The translations under genes were made by a program, and so were the position numbers. DNA of 64,000 bases, from NCBI RefSeq assembly GCF_001870735.1, contig NZ_MORL01000002.1, forward strand, positions 1 to 64,000. The letters run 5' to 3'. The stretch's first letter is position 1, and the number at the start of each line of letters is the position of its first letter. This DNA comes from Arsenicibacter rosenii (GTDB lineage: Bacteria > Bacteroidota > Bacteroidia > Cytophagales > Spirosomataceae). Under the pieces are notes generated by a model. The model searched no databases. It was not told the DNA's origin and saw nothing but the letters and a program-made list of their open reading frames with translations. Below, piece after piece: positions 18,047 through 26,749 of the stretch.

Positions 18047-18127
18047 TAAACCCGTCGGGGTATAATTGATTGATAAACAGAATGTCGGGCTGGCCTGGTG
18101 GTCGGCCCGCGTAGTTGAATACAACAA

Positions 18128-21100
18128 ATGAGGTTCATGAAACGTGTTTACCTGCTTTTGCTTGCAAGCTGGCTGGCTGGCTCGATGGCCTTTGCACAAG
18201 CCATTAAACTTTCCGAAAATCCCGACCAGTTTCTGACTGATCTTCAGAAGCTGATGGCGACGGGCGGGCCGGTGGCGGCGAAGGCTCAGAAAGATCTGGA
18301 GTCGCTTTGGGCCGACAACCGGCTGAGTCAGCCGCAAAAAGAGCGGATTATTGCGTTAAGCCGCAAAATGAACACAAAGCGCTACCAGCCGGCGACCCAT
18401 TTTGCGCCGTTTTTTCAGGCGCTTTACCATGCGTTGTACACGCAGAAAAATATTTCGCCCCCCGACGTTGATAACCTGATTCTGGTGGCCGAAAAGCAGT
18501 TCGATGCCAACGACCCTAAGGCGTTTACGCGGGTGATGGAAACGATGCGGCTGTTTCTGGAACGGCGGTTGTTCTACAGCAGCAACTACAACAAGCTCTA
18601 TGCAGAGGGTGGTACATTCAGTTTTCGCTATATAGATGCAAACGCTACCGCTCCGGCCAACGGCACCGTAACGGATCCGCTAACCAATACCGGATCGGCC
18701 GCTACCCGCGTGCTCGACGACGACGGTTGGGGTACGCCACCCAGTCAGCGTGATACGACCCAGCCAAAGCAATATGGCAATGTATTTATTCCGCAAAAGC
18801 GGGCGCTTCCGGCCGTAACGGGTCCGGTCCTGACGGTGAAAGATGTCTTTCTGGCTATTGTCGCCAACGGCGATTCGGTCATTGTGTCCAACACCGGCGG
18901 TGATTTGTTGCTTAAGGATGGCGTGTTTGTCGGAAAAGACGGTAAGCTGACATGGGATATTGCCGGTCGTTCGGATATTTCGGTGACCCTGGCCGATTAT
19001 GCCATGGTCACCATGAATCCGCGCCTGTCGGCCGATGATGTAACGCTGACGTTCGAAAAAGCCAAACCGATTAAAGGAGTTCTGGAATATGTGAGTAAGA
19101 AACGGGTGGCCGGACAGGCCGCTCAGTATCCGCGATTTGTTTCCTGGCAAAACAACGTGACGATTCCGGATCTGGGGCCTGATATTGAGTATCGGGGCGG
19201 GCTGGCGCTGATCGGCGTACAGGTGGTCGGAGCGTCGGCCAGCGGGCAACCGGCCGTACTGGTTGTAAAACATGCCGGCAAACCGGCCTTTAAAGCCAGC
19301 AGCCGCCGGTTCGAATTCAGCGACTCGCTGATTACAGGCAATGCCGTGCAGTTTGTTGGCTACATCCAGCCCGCAGACTCCATTACCCACCCGGCTGTTC
19401 AGTTTAAGTATTCAAAACAGCAGAAAATTGCCTGGCTGAACCGCGTCGACCGGACGAGCTACGGGCAGGTACCGTTTGCCGATTCCTATCATAAATTCTA
19501 CATCCAGCCGGAAGTGGTGCGCTGGGACCTGGGCCGCCAGAAGGTTGATTTTTATCAGGTCGGCGCCAAACGTGAGGTGCCGGTGCGCTTTGAATCTTTT
19601 GATTACTTCCATCCGCAACGCTATTCCGACCTCTCGGTCGACTACGGGTACCATCCGCTGCAGCTGATCGGAAACTATATTACCGTCAGGAAAACCCAGA
19701 GTTTTTTCCCCGAAGACATTGCACAGTTTGCAAAAGTGAATCCGGCAACGATGGCCGGTACACTGGATCGTATGGTGCAGGAGGGGTATATCGACCGTGA
19801 AGCCAACGGAACCATGCACCTGAGCCGCAAAGGTATCCTGTACGTGCTCGCCTACAACGACAAAAAAGACTACGACAACTTTCAGGTTCAGTCTTATTTT
19901 ACGTCGAGCGATAGTGTCAAAAATGCAACCATCAACCTGAACGACAAGTATCTGCTCATTCGCGGGGTATCGCAGTTTACGATCAGCGACTCGCTGAAAA
20001 TTTTCGGGCGGCCATCCGACAAGACCCTGAAGGTTGGCAAAAACCGGTCATTTACACTCAATGGCCAGCTGAAATCCGGTAATTTCCGCTATTCGGGCCG
20101 TGATCTGGTATTCGACTACGATAAGTTCGGGATGAATCTCAATAAGATTGATTCTATCACCTTTACGCCCCAGAAACTGGCAGCACAGGGCAAGAGCGGG
20201 GAAATCGGCGGCGATATCAAATACGAAAAGCCGGGGATGGTTTACTTCGCAACGACAGACAATAAGTCGGGACGGATGAAGGATAAAAAGACGACCCAGC
20301 GGCTGGTAATGCCGGAGGGTATGACGGTATACTTCAACCAGCCTGACCGGGGTAACATTACGTACAACAACAAGGTCTATTTCAAAATCCCCGCCATCGA
20401 CAACGACAGCATCGGGAAGGGCGATATCTCATTTGTCGGTACGTTCTACTCCGACGGTATTTTCCCGCCGTTCAAGGCTGAGTTGAAAACGATGCCTGAC
20501 AATACCCTTGGTTTTGTGCATAAGGCCCCTGCTGCCGGTTATCCGGTTTACGGCAGCAAGCCTGGCCCCAACCAGTCGAACGTGAAGTTCACGGGCGACA
20601 TCAAGATGGACAAAAGCGGGTTACGGTCAGAAGGGATGCTTCATCACCTGACGACAAACCTGACTGCCAGCGGTATTCTGTTCATGACCGACTCGTTACT
20701 GGCCTCGGGAGATAAAGGCGAGATCAAAGAGGGGATAATCGGCAAGGGGTATTACCCGCAGGTGCAGCTGAATAATTACAGCATGAAGTGGTTCCCGAAG
20801 ACGGATAGCATGGTGATCATGAGCCAGAAAAACAACTTCAATTTCTATAACGGAACGACTAAACTGGACGGCAACCTGCTCGTGCGGGCAACGGGCCTGT
20901 TCGGAAACGGTACCCTGCGCCGGAACGATTCCGAGACGTTATCGGAAAGCATCAAGTTCAATAAGGAAGGGTTTCTGGCCGACAACGCCCGGTTCCGGGT
21001 GGTGTCAGATGCGGCTCAGCGCAATGTGGCCAACAAGCCGATTCTGCTGGGCAATGCCGTCGATGTGGATTTCAATCAGGTGAAGGGAATTGTGAACGTG

Positions 21101-23032
21101 GCCATTAACCAGAAAAAGACACAGAGCATCGATGATACCTTGCAGTCGAGTATGGAGTTTCCGTATGCCGCCTATAAAACGAGTATCAACCGGGCGCAGT
21201 GGAACATGAATGCCAAAACCATTGCGATGAAAGGCGATGTAAAAACATCGACGTTTACCGGTACCAGTGATGAGCTGGAGGGCTTGACCTTTAACGGGGC
21301 TGCTGCGATTTACGACATCGAAAAAATGACGCTGAATATCAGTGGCGTCCCATACGTAAATTCCGCCGATGCCCGGATTTATCCGGACAAAGGGCTAGTG
21401 TCAATCCGCCGGAACGGAGAGATGGCCGCCTTGAAAAACGCCCGTATTGAACTGGATACCATTACATTGCACCACCGGATGAAGAACGGTAATATCCAGG
21501 TGGTGTCGAGAACCCGTTTCTCCGGCGACGCGACCTACCAGTTTGCGACTGCTGCCGGTGATACGGCGAACATCAAGATGGGCAGCTTCGAGCTGAAAGA
21601 GAGTATCGGGACACCGGCTGCTCTGGCATCAGCAAGTCCATTATCGGCGGCGGAAAAAGCAATGGTGGGCGATGTGAAGGAGACGAAAGAAAAAGAGAAG
21701 GAAAAGGAAACCCGCTCCAGGAAGAAAGCCGGGAATGCCCCCGTCCGCACTTACTTTACCGTGGCGAGGGCCGAAATCGAGGAGAAGGATAACCTGATGC
21801 TGGCACCGCGGATTGCGTTCAAAGGCGACATCGTGATGCAGGCTCCCGACAAAGACCTGGCGCTGGATGGCTTTATCAAGCCGGTGTTGCGGAAACGACA
21901 GGACCTGGTCAGCGGCTGGATTCCGTTTAAGGAAAAAGTCGTGGAGCGGATTGAGGTGAAAGTCGATAAAAACCTGAAAAACGAAGGCGATCAGCCATTA
22001 GTAGCCGGTATCCATGCGCGGGCAGACGGAACGGGTCTGTATCCGACGTTCCTGTCGCCGAAAGAAGACCCGAAAGATGCCGATCTCTTCACGGCAAACG
22101 GGGTGATGCGCTACGATGAAAAAGAAAAAGTCTATCGTATTGTACAGAAAGGAACCGACGGGCTGGAGGATATCGAAGGGGCGTTTACGTTTAACGACCC
22201 GAAAGGCATTATGACGTTCAAAGGCAAGTTAGGCCTGATTACAACTACGTCTGAGACAAATCCGAACGCGCCGGCACTGATTTCATCGGCAGGCTCGGCC
22301 CGGGTAAATGTGGATAGTGTGAAGTATGAAATCAACGCTTTACTGTCGTTTGCCTTCCCGATTCCGGAGCCGCTGAATCTGGCCATTGCCGATAAGCTTG
22401 TGAAAACAAATCTGGATGAGAAAAATGACGATCCGGCCGACGACGATCTGAATGAACTGGCCGATAAAATGATTCCGCTGATTGGCCAGAAAGAAACCGA
22501 GGCATACCGCCTGAAAGCCCAGAACGCCCACGTGCCGCTGGTTCAGGCCTCGCCGAAGCTGAATACTGCGCTGGTGTTGTCGAATGTTAACCTGCGCTGG
22601 TCTGACAAGTTCAAGTCATTTTATAGCATCGGTCAGCTGGGCGTGTCGCACATGAACAATACCGATATCAACGCACAAATGGATGGGTTTATCGAAATAC
22701 GTAAAACCGCAAACGGCGATGAATTCAGTATTTTACTGGAAGCCTCCCCCGATGTCTGGGTATTTTACGACTATAAACCAAACGGTACGTTATCCATCGT
22801 TTCGTCGGAACAGGAGATTAACGACCGTTTACTGGCCGGATCGAAAAATACGGCTAAAGGAGCCATTGAGATTGTCGCAGGCGAGGCAGAGGAGAAGAAG
22901 CAGTTTATGGCCCTCTACCTCGATCAGTACAAAACGCGGCCGAAACCACAGCCTAAAGGGGCTAAAGTGGTGAAAAAAGACGCACCGAAAGAGAAGAAGA
23001 AAGAAAAAGACGAGAAGCAGGAAGGATTCTGA
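18128..23032 (+). CDS. Very large exported protein of unknown function
   Basis: A 1634-aa protein with a signal peptide ending SMAFAQ; an ATG nine bases downstream (18137) would give an equally good start. The N-terminal 150 residues are helical. The bulk is a long series of beta-rich segments with many DSL, DNDS and GDI/GDV turns that suggest a repetitive beta-solenoid or beta-taco structure. A Lys/Glu-rich stretch lies near residues 1180-1200, and the last 30 residues are almost entirely Lys, Glu, Pro and Asp. Proteins of this size and pattern are conserved in Bacteroidota as hypotheticals. There is no T9SS domain and no catalytic motif. An envelope role is a guess. Confidence 0.75.
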   Translation: MRFMKRVYLLLLASWLAGSMAFAQAIKLSENPDQFLTDLQKLMATGGPVAAKAQKDLESLWADNRLSQPQKERIIALSRKMNTKRYQPATHFAPFFQALYHALYTQKNISPPDVDNLILVAEKQFDANDPKAFTRVMETMRLFLERRLFYSSNYNKLYAEGGTFSFRYIDANATAPANGTVTDPLTNTGSAATRVLDDDGWGTPPSQRDTTQPKQYGNVFIPQKRALPAVTGPVLTVKDVFLAIVANGDSVIVSNTGGDLLLKDGVFVGKDGKLTWDIAGRSDISVTLADYAMVTMNPRLSADDVTLTFEKAKPIKGVLEYVSKKRVAGQAAQYPRFVSWQNNVTIPDLGPDIEYRGGLALIGVQVVGASASGQPAVLVVKHAGKPAFKASSRRFEFSDSLITGNAVQFVGYIQPADSITHPAVQFKYSKQQKIAWLNRVDRTSYGQVPFADSYHKFYIQPEVVRWDLGRQKVDFYQVGAKREVPVRFESFDYFHPQRYSDLSVDYGYHPLQLIGNYITVRKTQSFFPEDIAQFAKVNPATMAGTLDRMVQEGYIDREANGTMHLSRKGILYVLAYNDKKDYDNFQVQSYFTSSDSVKNATINLNDKYLLIRGVSQFTISDSLKIFGRPSDKTLKVGKNRSFTLNGQLKSGNFRYSGRDLVFDYDKFGMNLNKIDSITFTPQKLAAQGKSGEIGGDIKYEKPGMVYFATTDNKSGRMKDKKTTQRLVMPEGMTVYFNQPDRGNITYNNKVYFKIPAIDNDSIGKGDISFVGTFYSDGIFPPFKAELKTMPDNTLGFVHKAPAAGYPVYGSKPGPNQSNVKFTGDIKMDKSGLRSEGMLHHLTTNLTASGILFMTDSLLASGDKGEIKEGIIGKGYYPQVQLNNYSMKWFPKTDSMVIMSQKNNFNFYNGTTKLDGNLLVRATGLFGNGTLRRNDSETLSESIKFNKEGFLADNARFRVVSDAAQRNVANKPILLGNAVDVDFNQVKGIVNVAINQKKTQSIDDTLQSSMEFPYAAYKTSINRAQWNMNAKTIAMKGDVKTSTFTGTSDELEGLTFNGAAAIYDIEKMTLNISGVPYVNSADARIYPDKGLVSIRRNGEMAALKNARIELDTITLHHRMKNGNIQVVSRTRFSGDATYQFATAAGDTANIKMGSFELKESIGTPAALASASPLSAAEKAMVGDVKETKEKEKEKETRSRKKAGNAPVRTYFTVARAEIEEKDNLMLAPRIAFKGDIVMQAPDKDLALDGFIKPVLRKRQDLVSGWIPFKEKVVERIEVKVDKNLKNEGDQPLVAGIHARADGTGLYPTFLSPKEDPKDADLFTANGVMRYDEKEKVYRIVQKGTDGLEDIEGAFTFNDPKGIMTFKGKLGLITTTSETNPNAPALISSAGSARVNVDSVKYEINALLSFAFPIPEPLNLAIADKLVKTNLDEKNDDPADDDLNELADKMIPLIGQKETEAYRLKAQNAHVPLVQASPKLNTALVLSNVNLRWSDKFKSFYSIGQLGVSHMNNTDINAQMDGFIEIRKTANGDEFSILLEASPDVWVFYDYKPNGTLSIVSSEQEINDRLLAGSKNTAKGAIEIVAGEAEEKKQFMALYLDQYKTRPKPQPKGAKVVKKDAPKEKKKEKDEKQEGF

Positions 23033-23058
23033 TCGGGATCGTTACAAGTTAAAATGAG

Positions 23059-23120
23059 TGAGGGGTGGCCGACCTTCCCGGGAGTTCTAAACTTCCCGGA
23101 AGGCCAGCCACCCCTCATTT
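23059..23120. terminator. Bidirectional terminator between convergent genes
   Basis: A 28-bp imperfect stem (outer TGAGGGGTGGC/GCCACCCCTCA, inner CCTTCC/GGAAGG, few mismatches) closes a very short loop. It lies between the stop of the 1634-aa gene and that of the leftward S41 gene. A/T-rich flanks occur on both sides. Confidence 0.75.
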
Positions 23121-23136
23121 GTTTCCATTAATTTTA

Positions 23137-24852
23137 TTACTTCCGTTCGCCTTTCGGAACGTAGGAGTAAGTGCCGTGTTCGAGCTGACGGGCGCGGTCA
23201 AAAAGACTCAGGGCCTTTTTGTAGGTGTCGTCTACCTCACCGGCAATTTTAAAATATTCGTTATTCTGGCCGTTGCGGTTGTTGCGCTGGTAAATGTAGC
23301 GGGCTACATACGCTTTCAGCTGGGTGCGGATGTATTCTTTCGAGCGGGCAAATTCAGCCGGATTTTGTTTAATTCCTTCCGACGATGCCAGGCTGACCAG
23401 TTTGTTTAGCTGATCATCCCCGAAGTTAACGGTCCGGTTAAACTCAGCAAACGGCATTTTTTCAAATTTCTTCCGGTTATCGTTGGCGTATTCCAGCGCG
23501 TATTCCCGCAGCAGGTTTTTACCGTACAACTGGGCGATATAGCTTGTCTGCCAGCTGGTGTCGCGTGGCACAAAGTAATCCGGGGTGATACCGCCTCCGC
23601 CATAAACCAGACGGCCGGCATCGGTTTTAAAGCGCAGCTTAGGGTCGTTCTTGATCGAATCGGCGATAAAATATTCACCGCGTTTGGAGCGGGCTTCCAG
23701 ATCTTTCTCATAATCCCCTTCGTGGCCCGGCACATACGGTTTCTGAATACTCCGGCCACTTGGCGTGTAATAGCGTGAAATAGTCAGCCGCAGCTCAGAA
23801 CCATCGAACAACTGCACCGGCATCTGTACGAGCCCTTTGCCAAACGAGCGACGGCCAACGATCAGCGCGCGGTCATGATCCTGAAGCGCACCCGCCACAA
23901 TTTCAGACGCCGAGGCACTGCCTTCATCGATCAGAACGATCAGCGGGCCATCTTCAAACTGACCGGCGATGCGGGCAAATGTCTGACGATCATAGCGGCT
24001 GTCTTTGCCGTTAGTATAAACGAGCAGCTTGTTGCCGCCGATAAACTCGTCGGCCAGACTCGTAGCGCGGTCCATGTAGCCGCCCGGGTTATTCCGCAGG
24101 TCAAGCATCAGTTGCTGCAAACCCTGCTGTTTCAGCGAGGTCAGGGCCGTTTTAAACTCGTCGTAGGTTGTTTCAGAAAAGCGGTTTACCTTGATGTATC
24201 CCGTTTTATCATCCACCATATAAGCTGCATCAACCGAGTACGTCGGAATACGGTCGCGCACAACCGTTACCACTTTAGGTTCTTTTTCGCCACGGCTCAG
24301 AATAGTGAGCCGTACTTCGGTTCCCCGCCGGCCCCGCAGCGCCTGGAAAATAGAACCATTGTCAACTTTATTGCCCGTCAGGGCTTTATCGTCTACTTTC
24401 AGAATCTTGTCGCCGCTCTGAATACCAGCCGTTTCTGAAGGACCACCGGCCAGTGGGGTTACCACATAAACGGTGTCTTTGTAGAGATTAAACTCAATCC
24501 CGATACCATCGAAACCGCCTTCCAGCTGTGTACGGGCCGCGACGGCCTCGTCTGGGTTCATGTAGCTGGTATGCGGATCGAGTTTCTCCAGCATTTTACC
24601 GATTGAATAGTCAACCAGCTCGTCGGTATTTACCGTGTCAACGTAGTTGTTTTCAATGAGTTGTAGAATTTCTTTGTATTTGGTGTAGCCGCGCCCAATG
24701 TTGTTGAGGTTCTTTGACCCTCCGAAAAAAGTAGCTCCGATAAGAATACCGCCTGCCATCGTAACGCCCAATATCATGGGTAGCCGTACGGCGGCCTTGT
24801 TGTTTTGTATTGGCTTATCGCGCTTAATACCGAACTCCTCTTTCTCTGCCAT
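23137..24852 (-). CDS. ctpA: S41 C-terminal processing peptidase (CtpA type)
   Basis: A 571-aa membrane-anchored periplasmic serine protease. A transmembrane segment lies at about residues 24-43. A PDZ domain (about 105-190, with GIGIEF and AGIQSGDKILKVD) precedes the S41 core. The Ser/Lys catalytic pair is visible as GSASASEIVAGAL and GRRSFGKGLVQ, and the substrate-binding LDLRNNPGG is intact. A 130-residue C-terminal extension is typical of Bacteroidota members. CtpA-like proteases trim C-termini of envelope proteins and cell-wall hydrolases. Probably transcribed alone: a terminator-like hairpin lies between it and the next gene upstream. Confidence 0.93.
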   Translation of the reverse strand: MAEKEEFGIKRDKPIQNNKAAVRLPMILGVTMAGGILIGATFFGGSKNLNNIGRGYTKYKEILQLIENNYVDTVNTDELVDYSIGKMLEKLDPHTSYMNPDEAVAARTQLEGGFDGIGIEFNLYKDTVYVVTPLAGGPSETAGIQSGDKILKVDDKALTGNKVDNGSIFQALRGRRGTEVRLTILSRGEKEPKVVTVVRDRIPTYSVDAAYMVDDKTGYIKVNRFSETTYDEFKTALTSLKQQGLQQLMLDLRNNPGGYMDRATSLADEFIGGNKLLVYTNGKDSRYDRQTFARIAGQFEDGPLIVLIDEGSASASEIVAGALQDHDRALIVGRRSFGKGLVQMPVQLFDGSELRLTISRYYTPSGRSIQKPYVPGHEGDYEKDLEARSKRGEYFIADSIKNDPKLRFKTDAGRLVYGGGGITPDYFVPRDTSWQTSYIAQLYGKNLLREYALEYANDNRKKFEKMPFAEFNRTVNFGDDQLNKLVSLASSEGIKQNPAEFARSKEYIRTQLKAYVARYIYQRNNRNGQNNEYFKIAGEVDDTYKKALSLFDRARQLEHGTYSYVPKGERK

Positions 24853-25082
24853 AGCCCATTAGTAGTTAAAGTTGTATTCCTGGTTGTGCTTGACGGGTTT
24901 ATGGCGACAAGACAAAACGATCTCTGCACCATACATACGCCGATAACGTAATACCAAAGGCATAATGTTTGCCAAAAAAACGATTTTTGAAAAAAAAGTA
25001 TGTATGTGGAAGAAAGTTTACACAAAAATGCCCGAAACCATGACACATACAGATTTAACGGCCTTAGGGTGAAGCGAAAAGT

Positions 25083-25117
25083 AAAAAAAGTGGGGAAGCC
25101 ACTGTGTAGCTTCCCCA
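25083..25117 (-). terminator. Rho-independent terminator of the S41 lipoprotein gene
   Basis: On the minus strand a stem TGGGGAAGC/GCTTCCCCA (9 bp, 9-nt loop) is followed by C and then seven T. It lies 22 bases after the stop at 25140. Confidence 0.88.
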
Positions 25118-25139
25118 ACAACTCTGTTGATTTATTGCC

Positions 25140-26594
25140 TTATTGACGTGATTTTACCGGCAGGCTTTTCAGGTGTACGAAGAAATTACTGCCCCCTGCC
25201 TTACGCTGTACCGATGAGCCGATGACGGTCAGCGGGTTGTTATCGCGGATGCCAAACCGGCCGCTACCGGTACCACTGATTTGCTGAAGGGCCGTGCTGA
25301 GCAAGTCTTCGTTAATATCCCCGAGTGGTTTAAGAACAATCGGCTCCTCAATCTCAACCGTTGGCGCAAAGCCACCCGTATAATCCGACTGCCCCAGGCT
25401 GTTGTACGCTTTGACAATAATAGGTTGCAGTCCCCACTTGATTTTGCCGGTATCATCCGAAATAGTCGTTGACCCTACGTTTTTACCATACGTTGCCGTA
25501 CCGATTGTTATAACGGACATGTAAGGCTTTAGCCCGTTGATAATCAACTCGCTGGCCGATGCTGTCCAGTCAGTTGTCAGGACAAAGACGCGGTTCAGGC
25601 TGGCACCGATGCTTTGGGCCTTATTCGCAAAGTTATTCACAAAGACACTGCTGCCATACTGGCTTTTCAGGTATTGGGTTACCTGTGAATTATACTCTTC
25701 ATGGAAGAACTCCTTCGTATTATCAACGTTCTTGCCGATCAGACTCGCCAGGTTGATGGCCGACCGTTCATCGCCGCCGCCATTATAGCGCAGGTCAAGA
25801 ATCAGTTCGGTAACGCCCTGCGCCTTAAAGCTGGCAAAGACAGCATCCACTTCGTTATCGTACTGCGTACCCGAGCTGCCGTATGGTGCCTGTGTGAATA
25901 GGTTATACATCAGATACCCGACCTTCCTGCCATTAACAGTATAGACTGAATCCAGAAAGACAGGGTCTTCCTGGAAAGTCTCAGCCGTGACACTGCGGGT
26001 GTCATCCGTATCTGCGAGGGTGCCGTTGCTTACCTTCGCCAGCCCGAACGTAAACGAAGTCTGCTGGAAAAGCAGCGAGTAATAATTTGTTTTGTTGAGC
26101 GCAGTGCCATTAACCTTACTGATGATATCGCCCCGGACAATCCCGGCTTTGGCCGCCGGTGAGTTAGGTAAGACATACAGCACCTGTGCAATGACCGCGT
26201 CTGAACCAGCCGATCGCAGATAAAGCGTAAACTCCATACCCGTTGTTTTGGTCTGCCCGCTCAGTTCGGCCTCAAGCGATTGACTGTCATCTTCAATCCA
26301 CGAAAAACGGTCGCCGTCGGGGCGTAGCGTGGCATCGTATTTATACAGAATCGAGTCGAAGAAATCGGCCGGAGCCAGGGTGGTGTCCGGACTGGCGGGG
26401 ATTTTATCATTCCAGTAATACAGATCACGCATATTATCCAGAATCCAGTTATTCACCAGCCCATTCTGAACCAATGTCGGATCGGGTTCCGGCGTAACGG
26501 CGTCATCTGCTTTTTTGCAGCCGGTAACCACCCACGTACTGACAGCCAGCAGACCCAGTACCCATACATGACGCAGTGAAACGTTTGTGTGCAT
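25140..26594 (-). CDS. S41 family peptidase, lipoprotein
   Basis: A 484-aa lipoprotein (lipobox VTGC, Cys about residue 26, followed by KKADD). It has an N-terminal helical segment with NWILDNMRDLYYW, a PDZ domain (about 110-185), and an S41 core with LDLRYNGGG, the nucleophile segment TASASELIINGL and the general-base Lys in ATYGKNVGS. This is the tricorn/CtpA fold but of a different subgroup than the neighbouring S41 enzyme. It acts at the periplasmic or outer face of the envelope. A 155-base gap separates it from aacS upstream, so it may have its own promoter. The substrate is unknown. Confidence 0.9.
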   Translation of the reverse strand: MHTNVSLRHVWVLGLLAVSTWVVTGCKKADDAVTPEPDPTLVQNGLVNNWILDNMRDLYYWNDKIPASPDTTLAPADFFDSILYKYDATLRPDGDRFSWIEDDSQSLEAELSGQTKTTGMEFTLYLRSAGSDAVIAQVLYVLPNSPAAKAGIVRGDIISKVNGTALNKTNYYSLLFQQTSFTFGLAKVSNGTLADTDDTRSVTAETFQEDPVFLDSVYTVNGRKVGYLMYNLFTQAPYGSSGTQYDNEVDAVFASFKAQGVTELILDLRYNGGGDERSAINLASLIGKNVDNTKEFFHEEYNSQVTQYLKSQYGSSVFVNNFANKAQSIGASLNRVFVLTTDWTASASELIINGLKPYMSVITIGTATYGKNVGSTTISDDTGKIKWGLQPIIVKAYNSLGQSDYTGGFAPTVEIEEPIVLKPLGDINEDLLSTALQQISGTGSGRFGIRDNNPLTVIGSSVQRKAGGSNFFVHLKSLPVKSRQ

Positions 26595-26749
26595 AAATTG
26601 TAACAGTTAGTAAGCCAATAGAGCTAGTCAATTAAAGAAACACACTGCTACGCAGTTGGATCGTATATAAACCATTACGCGATTGGCTTACCGGACTGTT
26701 GCAGGCAGCAAGGGAATTAATTCACTTTTAATTAAAACAGGTTACAGCC

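Noticed and set aside
24774-25121. 115-codon leftward frame between the two S41 genes
   Set aside because: It overlaps the start of ctpA in another frame and crosses the terminator of the S41 lipoprotein gene; the translation shows no domain.
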